A stretch of DNA of 64,000 bases from Mesorhizobium sp. CA14 (GCF_020165195.1 NZ_JAIUHR010000012.1:84886-148885), one strand, 5' to 3'. Positions 15,424 through 24,245 are shown, counted from the first letter of the stretch. Notes: generated from the letters alone by a model not told the origin. Made by a program: numbers and translations.

Positions 15424-16748
15424 CCATTCACGTGCTCATGGTGATCGCCATCCGGCTCGGCCATGGCGAAGAGGAGATCCTCGCTGTCGGGACCCGCAGC
15501 CAGTTGCAGCCTGGCGCTGAACTCGTGCGGCTCGGCCGGGGCGACCAGGCTTTGCAGATAATGGTGATCGCCGCCGACCGGAGACAGCAGCAGGCTTTCG
15601 ACCGCACCGTCCGCCCTTTCGATGGCGACCTTCGCCCGCAGGCCCTCGGCGTGACGCGACAGGCGCAGCCGCATGCGCTCGCCCTGCGGCGTGTCGACGA
15701 TCTCGAGCAACCCGCAGGCGAGTTTGCCCGAAACCAGGAACGGATCGGGCGCATGACGGTGGCCGCCTTCGGTCCGTGGCTCGGCAAAGCGCACCGTGGC
15801 GACGTCGAGCGCGGGAATGTGCGCGAAGAGCTCGGTCTTGAGCAATGCGGCGATGTTGTTCGCGGCGGCCAGCAGCAGCCCGTCATTGACTGCAATCTCC
15901 ACGTCGACATGCAGCTTGTGGCCGAGCCAGCGGGCCTTGGCGTCAATCACCTTTTCGATCCCGCCGACATGCTCAGCGGCGTGGTGAATCTCGTCAACGA
16001 GCCCGGGCTCGACGCCGTCCAGCATGCGCGTCAGCACCGAGCGCGCCGATTGCCAGACGATGCCGAAGATGGCGACCGTGATGAGCAGGCCGATGATCGG
16101 ATCGGCCAATGGGTAACCAAACCAGACGCCGACCGCGCCGGCAACGACGGCGAGGCTGGTGAGCCCGTCGGTGCAGGCGTGATAGCCATCGGCGATCAAG
16201 GCCGCGCTGTTGATCTGACGGCCGACGCGGATACGGAACACCGCCACCGCCTCGTTGCCGAGGAAGCCGATCACGCCGGCCGCGGCGAGCCAGCCCAGGA
16301 ATTGGACCGGGCGCGGATTGAACAGGCGGTTGACGGCTTCATATCCGGCCACGAGCGCGCTCGCCAGGATGATGAGCACGATGATGATGCCGGCCAGGTC
16401 CTCGACCCGGCCGAGGCCGTAGGTGAACGTGCGGGTCGGCTTGCGCCGCACCAGCACGAAAGCGATCCACAGCGGTATGGCCGTCGTCGCGTCGGCGATG
16501 TTGTGGATGGTATCGGCAAGCAGCGCCACGCTGCCCGAAGCCATGACGACGACGATTTGCAAGGCGGCGGTGACCGCAAGGATCGCGAACGACCACTTGA
16601 TCGCCCAGATGCCTCGATCGGTGGTGGCGATGGTGGCGTCGATCACGCCATGCGTGTGGCCGTGCGGTCCGTGATGGCCGTGGCCATGCCCGCCATGGTC
16701 ATCTCCGTGCGCGCCGAAGCCGTACCAGTCCAGAGCTTTTTCCCACAT
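15420..16748 (-). CDS. dmeF: DmeF, CDF-family nickel/cobalt efflux transporter
   Basis: A 442-residue cation diffusion facilitator. The N terminus is His-rich (GDDHGGHGHGHHGPHGHTHG). Six helices follow, with metal-site motifs ADTIHNIADATT and ADGYHACTDGLTS. A long cytoplasmic C-terminal part with more histidines (GGHRH, GGDHHYLQ, DGDHHEH) ends the protein. In Rhizobium leguminosarum dmeRF exports Co and Ni; the same regulator-transporter pair is present here, 8 nt apart. Confidence 0.9.
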   Translation of the reverse strand: MWEKALDWYGFGAHGDDHGGHGHGHHGPHGHTHGVIDATIATTDRGIWAIKWSFAILAVTAALQIVVVMASGSVALLADTIHNIADATTAIPLWIAFVLVRRKPTRTFTYGLGRVEDLAGIIIVLIILASALVAGYEAVNRLFNPRPVQFLGWLAAAGVIGFLGNEAVAVFRIRVGRQINSAALIADGYHACTDGLTSLAVVAGAVGVWFGYPLADPIIGLLITVAIFGIVWQSARSVLTRMLDGVEPGLVDEIHHAAEHVGGIEKVIDAKARWLGHKLHVDVEIAVNDGLLLAAANNIAALLKTELFAHIPALDVATVRFAEPRTEGGHRHAPDPFLVSGKLACGLLEIVDTPQGERMRLRLSRHAEGLRAKVAIERADGAVESLLLSPVGGDHHYLQSLVAPAEPHEFSARLQLAAGPDSEDLLFAMAEPDGDHHEHVNG

Positions 16749-16756
16749 CGAACGCC

Positions 16757-17014
16757 TCACAGGTATTTGGTGAGCTGCTTGAGCTCCTTGAGCGTGTCCC
16801 TGGTCGATTCGCCGCCTTCGACGAGACAATGCTCGATATGGTCGTGGATCAGCTCGCGCTTGGCGTTGCCGACGGCACTTTCGACGGCGTGGAGCTGTTG
16901 CGCGAGATCGAGACAGGAGCGCCCCTGCTCGAACATGGCGAGCACGGCGGCGAGATGGCCGTGCGCGCGCTTGAGCCTGGCGATGATGTCAGGATGAGAG
17001 CTGTGTATTGTCAT
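16757..17014 (-). CDS. dmeR: DmeR, RcnR/FrmR-family metal-sensing repressor
   Basis: An 85-residue all-helical repressor of the CsoR/RcnR/FrmR family. It has an N-terminal SHPDIIARLKRAHGHLAAVL, the Cys in GRSCLDLAQQLHAVESAV, and IHDHIEHCLVEG, which together give His/Cys ligands for Ni or Co. It should release DNA on binding metal and so derepress itself and dmeF. The operator-like inverted repeat starts three bases upstream of its ATG. Confidence 0.9.
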   Translation of the reverse strand: MTIHSSHPDIIARLKRAHGHLAAVLAMFEQGRSCLDLAQQLHAVESAVGNAKRELIHDHIEHCLVEGGESTRDTLKELKQLTKYL

Positions 17015-17017
17015 ACG

Positions 17018-17045
17018 GATATCCTATCCTCCAGGGTAGGATATC
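17018..17045. promoter_or_regulatory. DmeR operator-like inverted repeat
   Basis: GATATCCTA and TAGGATATC flank a 10-nt TCCTCCAGGG centre. AT-rich arms around a G/C tract are the design of RcnR and DmeR sites. The site is just upstream of dmeR. Confidence 0.75.
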
Positions 17046-17118
17046 ACAAGCAGAGAACGCGACGCGCTTGAAGTCAGCTCTCCCCGGCGGTTTCAGGCTT
17101 TGGTGGCTGGACCAGCGG

Positions 17119-17943
17119 TCAAGCCGACTTGCGGGCAGGCCTCGCCATCGACGGCGCCTTGATCCCTTCCTTGGCAAGGCTCTTCCTGAGCACCGCAGCC
17201 AGATCGATGACGTTTTCCTTCGGCTTGGGCGCCGCCTTCGGCAACTTCCTGCCCTTGCGCTTGGCATCGATCATCGCAATCAGCGCATCCTCATAGGTGT
17301 CCTCGAATTTCGATGGGTCGAACTTGGTCACCTTCTTGTCGATCAGGAGCTCGGCGATCTCCAGCAGGTCCTTGTCGTATTTCGGCGACTTCAGACCCTC
17401 GAAGACGCTTTTTTCCGACACCATCTCGTTGCGCGTGCGCAGCTCGGTGAGCAGCATGCCCTTGCCGAAGGGCTGGATCACGACCTCGCGGCCACGCTGG
17501 TAGAGCACCACGCAGGACCTTGCGGCGACACGCTTCTTCTTCATCGCCTCACGCAATACGCTGAAAGCCTCAAGCGCCGCACCATCGGCGGGGACGAGGT
17601 AATAAGGCTTTTCCAGATAGCGCGTGTCGATGTCATCCAGGGCGACGAACTCGTCGACCTCCAACGTGTGCGCCGAGGTGAGTTTCAGCTTCTTGATCTC
17701 GTCCGGCTCGATCTCGATGTAATCGTCCTTCTCCAGTTCGAAGCCCTTGGTCTGGTCCTCGGTCTCGACGACATCGCCGGTCTGCTCGTCGACATAGGCG
17801 CTTTTCACCGGCAAGCCATCCTTACGGTTCAGGATCTTGAAATGCACCTTGCCGGCCTCGCTTGTGGCGCCGACCAGCTTGATGCCGCAAGACACAGAGC
17901 CGACCTTCAGAAAACCCTTCCAAACCGCGCGTGGCGCAACCAT
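17119..17943 (-). CDS. Ku protein, non-homologous end joining
   Basis: A 274-residue bacterial Ku. It starts MVAPRAVWKGFLKVGSVSCG, has the Ku-core strand KVHFKILNRKDGLPVKSAY and EKPYYLVPADGAAL, and ends in a Lys-rich tail suited to DNA binding. Ku homodimers hold double-strand ends for LigD. No ligD is in the window. Rhizobia carry several ku genes, some in the general stress regulon, and an EcfG-like motif lies upstream. Confidence 0.95.
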   Translation of the reverse strand: MVAPRAVWKGFLKVGSVSCGIKLVGATSEAGKVHFKILNRKDGLPVKSAYVDEQTGDVVETEDQTKGFELEKDDYIEIEPDEIKKLKLTSAHTLEVDEFVALDDIDTRYLEKPYYLVPADGAALEAFSVLREAMKKKRVAARSCVVLYQRGREVVIQPFGKGMLLTELRTRNEMVSEKSVFEGLKSPKYDKDLLEIAELLIDKKVTKFDPSKFEDTYEDALIAMIDAKRKGRKLPKAAPKPKENVIDLAAVLRKSLAKEGIKAPSMARPARKSA

Positions 17944-17973
17944 GTGGCATTCCCGTTATCATTGCGATCAACA

Positions 17974-18000
17974 GGAACATCTGTCGGCCCGCGGGGTTCC
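17974..18000. promoter_or_regulatory. Two-way EcfG-like promoter motif upstream of ku
   Basis: GGAAC at 17974 and GTTCC at 17996 make an inverted pair. Read on the minus strand, GGAAC is followed after 18 nt by TT, about 30 nt before the ku start. Read on the plus strand the same rule is met. The rest of the 17944-18310 gap shows no gene. Confidence 0.4.
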
Positions 18001-18310
18001 GCTCGCCACCAAGCCCCGGCAGTCCAGCGGCCAAGACGGCATATGCGACGCGCCGCTCGGCCTTGCGGTCGATCGAAGGCATGCGCATCACCTTCGCGAT
18101 GCCGTTGATGGCGTCTCCCGTTTATGGCGATCGGACGCAGTACCTGCCGCGAAATCCTGGCTTCATGTGATCGGACGGGCCGTAGCGGAGGCAGCGCAGA
18201 GGCAACCAAACGCTTGTTTTCCCGTTTATTTCAGTAGCTGCCGGCACCGGTCGTGTCGTCAGCCAATTGGCTCCAGGGCGGCATTCGCGCGGAGCAGAAG
18301 GGAGGCCGCA

Positions 18311-18646
18311 ATGACACGGCCCGTTGTTGAAATAGGGGACAGGGTGGCGGTGCTCGCGACGGTGACCGAGCGTGTTAAGGATCGCGTCATGCTGGCGCTC
18401 GACGGCGACAGCCACAATTATTCGATGGTCGAGCCCAACGCCAAAGCCGGCGACAAGCTCAGGCTCGAGGGCGAAGTCGTCCATGTCGACGAGGACCTCG
18501 GACGCACGACCGTGCAGGTGCTGGGACGCGTGACCGTCGACACCAAGTCGGTCGAGATGGTGACGCGACGTTGCGACCTCGACCATATCGGTTCCAACGT
18601 GCCTGGCCACCCTCGCCCGCGCACCCCGCCGCTACCGCATGGGTGA
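18311..18646 (+). CDS. Hypothetical protein, small beta-rich
   Basis: A 111-residue protein, MTRPVVEIGDRVAVLATVTE and onwards, with alternating beta-type segments (VMLALDGDSHNYSM, KLRLEGEVVHVDEDLG, TVQVLGRVTVDT) that suggest a small barrel. The Pro/Arg-rich tail is probably disordered. GGAGGCCGCA precedes the ATG. I do not recognise a family. It lies between ku and the small stress-type genes. Confidence 0.6.
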   Translation: MTRPVVEIGDRVAVLATVTERVKDRVMLALDGDSHNYSMVEPNAKAGDKLRLEGEVVHVDEDLGRTTVQVLGRVTVDTKSVEMVTRRCDLDHIGSNVPGHPRPRTPPLPHG

Positions 18647-18704
18647 ACAAGCGGATCACGGCCCTTCTTCGCGCGTCCCTGCGCTGAATCGACCGTGAAG
18701 CTGC

Positions 18705-18854
18705 CTAGTGGCGCTTGAAATACTGCACTTCGCGTTCGTGCTTCTCCGCGGCTTCGCGTGACTTGAAGGTGCCCAGATTGCGGCGCTTACCGGTCCTGGG
18801 ATCGATCTTGCGCGAATAGAGCCGGTATTCGCCGGATTTCAGCTTGCGGATCAT
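18705..18854 (-). CDS. Conserved-type small basic protein, unknown function
   Basis: A 49-residue protein with a SGEYRLYSRKIDPRTGKRRN segment and SREAAEKHEREVQYFKRH at the end, a pattern I recognise from many alphaproteobacteria. AAGGAGACAG lies just upstream of the ATG. It may bind nucleic acid, but that is only suggested by its charge. An EcfG-like promoter motif sits 28 nt upstream. Confidence 0.7.
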   Translation of the reverse strand: MIRKLKSGEYRLYSRKIDPRTGKRRNLGTFKSREAAEKHEREVQYFKRH

Positions 18855-18881
18855 CGCTGTCTCCTTGTGAATCAGGACTCT

Positions 18882-18907
18882 AACCCGGCTGAGGCCGTCG
18901 CGGTTCC
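18882..18907 (-). promoter_or_regulatory. Candidate EcfG-type promoter for the 49-residue protein gene
   Basis: On the minus strand GGAAC (18907-18903) is followed after 17 nt by GGTT (18885-18882). The -10 lies 28 nt before the start codon, a natural leader length. Confidence 0.4.
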
Positions 18908-19100
18908 AAGCAGGCCATCCCGCCCGCTTGCAGCCCGGCAGCAAAAAAGCGCTGCTGTCGGTGAACCATTTCACGGACGCGAATGACCCAATGTCGGAAT
19001 CCACATCGCAACGACACGATTTGGTCGGATTATTTGCATTCAAATGACTTTCGCGACGTTATGCGGATGTCGCTGAAGTGCCGGATCTGAGGAGGGTGAG

Positions 19101-19283
19101 ATGGTTACGGCGAAGCTTCATGGCGTGGAACTCGTCAAGGGCCAGAAGTGGACGGTCCGCGTCACCGCCTACGGCACGACGCTCGTCTTCCCCTTCGAAG
19201 CCGAGCAGCATGCGCGCTCCTATGCCGACGGCCAGGCCTTCCGCCTCGGCGTCGACGTTGTGGAATTGAAGGATTGCGCCTGA
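19101..19283 (+). CDS. Small hypothetical protein
   Basis: A 60-residue protein with predicted strand pairs (VELVKGQKWTVRVTAYG, TTLVFPFEAEQHA) and a helix (ARSYADGQAFRLG). A strong ribosome site, GAGGAGGGTGAG, supports the ATG at 19101. No family recognised. It precedes the DUF1232 gene by 58 nt. Confidence 0.6.
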   Translation: MVTAKLHGVELVKGQKWTVRVTAYGTTLVFPFEAEQHARSYADGQAFRLGVDVVELKDCA

Positions 19284-19341
19284 GCGACCAAGCCGTCGAC
19301 CACCAATGGTCTGAAGACCCGCACGCCCGTATATAAGCGGC

Positions 19342-19722
19342 ATGTCTATGCTCGATGCGGCAAAGCAGTGGGCGCGCAAGATCAAGCGCGATGTGGTGGC
19401 GCTCTGGATTGCCGCCCGTGATCCGCGCGTGCCCTGGTACGCAAAAGCGGCCGCAGGCGCCGTCGCGGCCTATGCGCTGAGCCCCATCGATCTAATTCCG
19501 GACTTCATCCCCATCATCGGCTACCTGGACGACCTGTTGATCGTGCCTGTCGGCATCATGCTCGCGGTGAAGCTGGTTCCGGCCGATCTGATGCGGGAAT
19601 TCCGCGAAGAAGCCATGCGACGCGAGAAGCCGGTGAGCAAGGTCGGTCTCGCCTTCACGATCGCGCTCTGGGCGCTGGCGGCGCTGGGGCTCACCTGGTT
19701 GTTCTGGCCGAAGCCGGCCTAA
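19342..19722 (+). CDS. YkvA/DUF1232 family membrane protein
   Basis: A 126-residue protein with the DUF1232 hallmark ALSPIDLIPDFIPIIGYLDD at residues 45-64, preceded by YAKAAAGAVAAYA and followed by LLIVPVGIMLAVKLVP. A closing membrane helix (IALWALAALGLTWLFW) anchors it. The family is widespread and of unknown function. AAGCGGC before the ATG is a weak ribosome site. Confidence 0.85.
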   Translation: MSMLDAAKQWARKIKRDVVALWIAARDPRVPWYAKAAAGAVAAYALSPIDLIPDFIPIIGYLDDLLIVPVGIMLAVKLVPADLMREFREEAMRREKPVSKVGLAFTIALWALAALGLTWLFWPKPA

Positions 19723-19870
19723 ATGCTTCGGCCCGCGTGGCCGCCCATGCCAGAGCATCTCACCCGGCAGGTGAATTAGCTATCACTTGTAATTCATGCA
19801 AATCAGGGCCATGCTCTCTAAGCTCCTGAAACGACAGGCGCAGGGGATGGGTTAACAAGGGTCAGGCGTA

Positions 19871-20029
19871 ATGGAGTTCGCAGTGTGCTACGATCACAGC
19901 GGGTTCGATCTGGTGCGGTCCGTCTTCCTCGATGCCACGGCATTCTTCGCGCTGATGGCGCCATGGGCGATCGCCCGGCTGGTCGAGATATCGCGCGAAG
20001 ATGGCGCGGCCCGGCTGCAGGCTGCCTGA
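19871..20029 (+). CDS. Possible 52-residue membrane-associated protein
   Basis: An open frame MEFAVCYDHSGFDLVRSVFL continuing through DATAFFALMAPWAIARLVEI has one hydrophobic stretch and a charged C-terminal helix. The composition looks coding, but the ribosome site (GGGTCAGG) is poor and I recognise no relative. It may be a chance frame. Confidence 0.35.
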   Translation: MEFAVCYDHSGFDLVRSVFLDATAFFALMAPWAIARLVEISREDGAARLQAA

Positions 20030-20049
20030 GCCCTAAAAGCCGCAAAGAT

Positions 20050-20271
20050 CTAGTCGTCGCGGACGACCTTTCGAATCGGCAGGTCGCCGAGCAACGCGGA
20101 ACAATCGATCTCCTCCTGGAAGTGCGCCTGCGGATCTAGCACCAGCCACGAAGCGTGGGTGCGAAGGTCCTTCAGCTTGGCGTTCTTTTGCGCGCGCGCC
20201 AAGCGCTCGGCCTCGGCAACCGAGGCCTGAAAAGGCCTTTCGACCTTGTGATGATGAGAGACCCTCGACAT
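20050..20271 (-). CDS. Hypothetical protein, weakly supported
   Basis: A 73-residue frame with a plausible helical segment (ASVAEAERLARAQKNAKLKD) and an acidic middle (DPQAHFQEEIDCSALLGD). There is no good ribosome site before the ATG and no family I know. It is the best coding candidate in this part of the gene-poor 19.9-21.4 kb stretch. Confidence 0.35.
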   Translation of the reverse strand: MSRVSHHHKVERPFQASVAEAERLARAQKNAKLKDLRTHASWLVLDPQAHFQEEIDCSALLGDLPIRKVVRDD

Positions 20272-20407
20272 CGCGGCGGAAAACGCGCTTGCCCGCTTTT
20301 CGTTCCGTCGAACGAGGACGATCGGACGCCTGCCATCCCCGCGCGTCTCCTGTCGCCGTCTCTCGGGCGATATGGAACACGGGAGGACGCCGGATCGGCA
20401 GTTTGGG

Positions 20408-20464
20408 TAGCCCGGCTTGCCTTGGCGGCAAAGAGTACGGCTCTTTGACAGGCAAGCCGGGCTA
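20408..20464. repeat. Nested inverted repeat
   Basis: TAGCCCGGCTTGCC at 20408-20421 is the exact reverse complement of 20451-20464. Inside the 29-nt loop a second stem, AAAGAG/CTCTTT, closes on TACGG. Nothing else in the 20272-20650 interval looks like a gene, and no U tract follows. Confidence 0.6.
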
Positions 20465-20650
20465 AAGCGCCGACATTGGGTTTCCTTGGGGGAGCCGACG
20501 CAGGGTCAGAGTGTTCGTTTCCCATTGTGCCCGCAATTGTTGCTGAGGTCCTATGCGCCAGCGCAATGGTCCGACCGTGTGGCGCTGACGAATCGCCCAT
20601 CGCCGGAGCGCTCCACTGACACAATTCCGGAAGCTATGAAGGCGCCGGGC

Positions 20651-20869
20651 TCAACCGCTCACATTTCCCTGGCAACGCTTTGCGTCCGAACGCGTGACGC
20701 GACCGACGTTTTGCAGCGCTCTCTTGACGAACAGCTCGGCGTGCCGCGCCCATTCCGCTTCCGCGACTTCGTTCTCGCGAACAGACTGCCTGAAAGCTTC
20801 CCGCAGCGCCTCGAGCTCAAAGATCGACAACGGCTGATTTCTTTTTTGCTTTTTTGTACCGGCGTCCAT
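20651..20869 (-). CDS. Hypothetical protein, weakly supported
   Basis: A 72-residue frame, MDAGTKKQKRNQPLSIFELE and onwards, that would be mostly one amphipathic helix (ALREAFRQSVRENEVAEAEW). The composition is protein-like, but there is no clear ribosome site and no known family. It may be a remnant. Confidence 0.4.
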   Translation of the reverse strand: MDAGTKKQKRNQPLSIFELEALREAFRQSVRENEVAEAEWARHAELFVKRALQNVGRVTRSDAKRCQGNVSG

Positions 20870-21419
20870 AACGCGTTGCCAAGAACCGCAAGGTTTTAAC
20901 CCATTATGCGGCGGTTGTTCGACCCATCAACAGCTTGGCCCTGACTTCTTTTGGGGGCAAATCTTACCGCGACTCCAGCGGCTTATGTCGGGAGGAGCAG
21001 CCGGTAGGACGCGGGGCTACGAGCCGGGCCATTCAAGGGACCAGCCGCTATATGTTTTCATCCATAACGAACAGCTGGAAGACCGCGAACGGCTGGCGTC
21101 GGCTGCCCTGTAGCGCTGTATCCGCCGAAGCATAGGTCTTTTGGTGTGGACCTCGGGCCCGATTGGTGATTGTCTCGGCAATGCAGAGCCGCAAGAGATG
21201 ATCCAAATCCAGGTGGCAACCGGCCCGCGTCTTCCCCGTCAACAGGAGTGGCGCGGGCTTTTGCCGTCGGGAAGCATGAGCAGTCTTGCCTGGCTGCGAA
21301 TCGGAGGTGGTACGGGCCGGCAAACCGCCTCGCCATTAACCTTCCCCACGGGCACGGACCAAGGTCGGTGTCGCAATTGCCTCCCCTGGCCTATACTCTG
21401 GCGAACGGGTGGGTGAGCG
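20870..21419. other. Gene-poor interval
   Basis: I see no convincing gene, RNA or repeat in these 550 nt. Open frames in several phases overlap one another without ribosome sites or recognisable protein features. A TATACT box at 21392 could serve the sensor kinase gene, but no good -35 pairs with it. Confidence 0.4.
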
Positions 21420-22823
21420 GTGCCGATGTTTGGGAGGTATTTAAAACGACCTGCACGAATCTGGAGCGGTCTGTCGCTGGCCTGGCAGTTCGTGATCGCG
21501 GGCGGCATCGGCCTTCTGGCCGTAATGCTCGTGGTCGGGCTGTGGGTGACATCGCAGATCCGTGACGGCGTCTTGCACAATTCCGCCGCCACCACCGCGC
21601 TCTACGTCGACAGCGTGATCGCGCCGCTGCTGCCGGACATGCGCAAAAGCCAGGAACTCGACGACACGGTCAAGCGGGCGCTGGACGAGACGCTCGGCCA
21701 GGGTGCGCTTGGGAAAAGGCTGGTGTCGTTCAAGCTGTGGCGGCGTGACGGCACAATCCTCTATTCAAAGGACGCAAGCCTGATCGGCAGGCAGATCAAG
21801 CCCAACGCCAACCTCATCGCCGCTTTCGCCGGCAACGTCATGGTCAAATACAACAGGCTCGAGGATGAGGAAGACGACAGGGAGCGGTCGATGGGCGCTC
21901 CGCTGCTGGAAATCTACAACCCGGTGCGCGAGCCCTGGTCCGGCGAGGTTGTGGCTGTCAGCGAATTCTACGAATTGTCCGGCGACTTCGAGGAATCGCT
22001 CCACTCGGCCCTGCTGTGGACATGGCTGGTGGTGGCGGGTGCCACGGCGGCGGCGCTGGCGCTGCTCTCCGGCATCGTTTTCCGCGGTAGCCGCACCATC
22101 GTCACCCAACAGGCGGCGCTCGAGGCCAAGGTTTCGGAATTGCAGGCGGCGCTGGCGCAGAATTCGTCGCTGCGCCAGCGCGTGCAGCGCGCCTCGCGCC
22201 GCGCCACCGCCATCAATGAACGGTATCTGAGGCGCATCGGCGCCGACCTGCATGACGGGCCGGCGCAACTGGTGGCGCTCGCAGCGCTCAGGATGGACAG
22301 CCCGGTGCTGGTCGATCCGACCACATCGAGCGCGCTGCGCGAGGCCGAGATCGCCGGCATCCACAAGACGCTCGGCGAAGCGATGCGCGAAATACGCGGC
22401 ATCTGCAACGGGCTCGTGCTGCCGCAGATCGAGACGCAGGCCATCGCCGACATTTTGCGGCTCGCGGTGGCCGAGCATGAGCGGCGCACCAGCACCAAAG
22501 TGTTGCTAACCCTGCCCGAGCGCTTGCCGGAACTCGGCACCTCGGAAAAGATCAGCATCTATCGCTTCGTGCAGGAAGGCCTGAACAACGCCTTCCGGCA
22601 CGGCAAGGGCAAGGGCCAGCAGGTCAGAACCACGACGAAAGGTGGCAAGCTCCTCGTCGAGGTTGTGGACGCCGGCCCCGGGTTCGACCCGGCCCGAAGC
22701 GAGGGCCTTGGGCTTGCGGGCCTGAGGGAGCGTATCGAAAGCATAGGCGGACAGTTCGAAACGCTGTCTGGCCCGGGAGGAACAAGACTGGTGATCACCC
22801 TGTCTGTCGAGGAGCAACCGTGA
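21420..22823 (+). CDS. Sensor histidine kinase, NarL/DegS type
   Basis: A 467-residue membrane kinase. Helix 1 lies at about 22-44, an extracytoplasmic sensor region follows to 195, and helix 2 is at about 198-221. A coiled-coil linker leads to the HisKA_3 phospho-acceptor His278 in RRIGADLHDGPAQL. The HATPase domain shows EGLNNAFRHGKGKG, DAGPGFDP and GLGLAGLRERIESIGG. The start is GTG at 21420 or ATG at 21426. It overlaps the response-regulator gene (GTGA). The signal is unknown; the neighbouring secreted Gly-rich proteins are candidate targets. Confidence 0.9.
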   Translation: MPMFGRYLKRPARIWSGLSLAWQFVIAGGIGLLAVMLVVGLWVTSQIRDGVLHNSAATTALYVDSVIAPLLPDMRKSQELDDTVKRALDETLGQGALGKRLVSFKLWRRDGTILYSKDASLIGRQIKPNANLIAAFAGNVMVKYNRLEDEEDDRERSMGAPLLEIYNPVREPWSGEVVAVSEFYELSGDFEESLHSALLWTWLVVAGATAAALALLSGIVFRGSRTIVTQQAALEAKVSELQAALAQNSSLRQRVQRASRRATAINERYLRRIGADLHDGPAQLVALAALRMDSPVLVDPTTSSALREAEIAGIHKTLGEAMREIRGICNGLVLPQIETQAIADILRLAVAEHERRTSTKVLLTLPERLPELGTSEKISIYRFVQEGLNNAFRHGKGKGQQVRTTTKGGKLLVEVVDAGPGFDPARSEGLGLAGLRERIESIGGQFETLSGPGGTRLVITLSVEEQP

Positions 22824-23476
22824 GCGCATCCATCCGCATCGCAATAGTCGACGACCATCCCCTGTTTCGCGAGGGCGTGGCGCGCAGCCTCGGCGAAATG
22901 GGGGGCTTCGAACTGGTGGGCGAAGGCGCCAGCGCCGAGGACGCCGAAAGGCTGGCGCGCGCCAGCACGCCCGATATCCTCCTGCTCGACATCAGCATGC
23001 CGGGCGGCGGCCTCAACGCGCTCGCCGGCATCCTTGCAGCGGTGCCCGAGCAGAAGATCGTCATGCTCACCGTGTCGGAGACCAATGCCGACGTCGCTCA
23101 GGCACTGAAGGCCGGCGCACGCGGCTATGTGCTGAAAGGCGTCGGCTCCAAGGCGCTGGCCGAGATCCTGCGCGACGTCGCCAATGGCCAGAGCTACGTA
23201 TCGCCGAGCCTCTCGGCCAGGCTGCTTTCCGATCTCCTGCAGCCCACAGGCGGCAAGCCCGATCCGCTGAGCCAACTCACCGGCCGCGAGGCCGAGATCC
23301 TGAAACTGGTCGCGGAGGGGCTGAGCAACAAGGAGGTCGCCGCCCGGCTGTCGCTGCAGGAGAAGACGGTCAAGCATCATATGACCAGGGTGCTCGCCAA
23401 GCTCAACGTGCGCAATCGCACCGAGGCGGCGCTGCTGATGCATGAGGCGAGGGAAAGGCAGCAAGTTAGGCAATAG
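22820..23476 (+). CDS. Response regulator, NarL/LuxR family
   Basis: A 218-residue regulator. The receiver domain has Asp11/Asp12 and phospho-acceptor Asp57 in DILLLDISMPGGGL; the C-terminal LuxR-type HTH is at about 150-205 (LTGREAEILKLVAEGLSNKE). The GTG start overlaps the kinase stop, so the pair is co-translated. The targets are unknown. Confidence 0.93.
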   Translation: MSASIRIAIVDDHPLFREGVARSLGEMGGFELVGEGASAEDAERLARASTPDILLLDISMPGGGLNALAGILAAVPEQKIVMLTVSETNADVAQALKAGARGYVLKGVGSKALAEILRDVANGQSYVSPSLSARLLSDLLQPTGGKPDPLSQLTGREAEILKLVAEGLSNKEVAARLSLQEKTVKHHMTRVLAKLNVRNRTEAALLMHEARERQQVRQ

Positions 23477-23500
23477 GCCAAGCAGTGGCAAAGATGACAT

Positions 23501-23532
<32 letters not shown>

Positions 23533-23538
23533 AAGGCA

Positions 23539-23567
23539 GTCACCCCCGCCTCCATGGACGGGGTGAC
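23539..23567. terminator. Hairpin between convergent genes
   Basis: GTCACCCC at 23539-23546 pairs with GGGGTGAC at 23560-23567 around a 13-nt loop. It lies between the convergent response-regulator and Gly-rich protein genes, so it may end transcription from either side. There is no U tract. Confidence 0.4.
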
Positions 23568-23606
23568 ATGCAGGGTGCGGGAGAAGGGATAGCTCTTCCA
23601 GAACCT

Positions 23607-24134
23607 TCACAGGTTCAGCAGGCGCGATAGGTCCTCCTCCGTCGCCTGCCGTTCGATGATGGTGCGGCCTTGCGCGTCCGTCATCTCGAAACGGCCGTTC
23701 TGGATTTGCTCCTTCATGCCGTTGCGATGAATGACAGTAACCTTATTGCCGTCGATCGAGAGCGTGTCGCCCGTTGCGGCGTTGGTGTAGCTGTTCTTGC
23801 CGCCGGGATTGGTATTGCCTTTGCCGCTGTTGTTGCCCGGCCCGGCATTGGGGTTGGCGCCACCAGCATTGCTGTTGCCGTTGTCACCCTGGCCATTGCT
23901 GTTGCCGTCGTTGCCGCCATTGCCGGAATTCGAGCCGCCGGCGGAACCCGAATTGCCGCCACTGCCATTGCCGCCGTTCCCGCCTCCATTGCCATTGCCG
24001 TTGCCGGCATAGGCTGCGGATACGAGCTTGGTCATGTAGCCCGGCTTCACCAGACAGGGGGCGACGACAATCGCCAGCGCGACAACGACGCGCAGCACAA
24101 GGTAGGCTGGCCTTTTGCAGGCGGGTTGGTGCAT
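23607..24134 (-). CDS. Secreted Gly/Asn/Ser-rich protein, paralog A
   Basis: A 175-residue protein with a long signal region ending VSAAYA (about residue 43) and a low-complexity stretch of G, N and S (about 44-115). A conserved C-terminal domain follows: VIHRNGMKEQIQNGRF, then DAQGRTIIERQATEEDLSRL. Paralog B at 24505 has the same architecture and a matching C-terminal domain. No known family. It is convergent with the two-component system. The Gly-rich part suggests an elastic or disordered surface protein, which is inference. Confidence 0.75.
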   Translation of the reverse strand: MHQPACKRPAYLVLRVVVALAIVVAPCLVKPGYMTKLVSAAYAGNGNGNGGGNGGNGSGGNSGSAGGSNSGNGGNDGNSNGQGDNGNSNAGGANPNAGPGNNSGKGNTNPGGKNSYTNAATGDTLSIDGNKVTVIHRNGMKEQIQNGRFEMTDAQGRTIIERQATEEDLSRLLNL

Positions 24135-24245
24135 TCCGTCCTTTCCTGCGGGTCCGTCTCGGCATGGCCGAAGTTCCGCTCACGGGACAGGCGCGACGGA
24201 ACAGTGTCTTGACCCTGCAAGAATCACATTCCGGCGGTCCGACGA

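Noticed and set aside
15411..16997. 528-codon plus-strand frame opposite dmeF and dmeR
   Set aside because: It is rich in Arg, Gln and Asp from reversed codons and has no recognisable domain; the minus-strand genes are clear.
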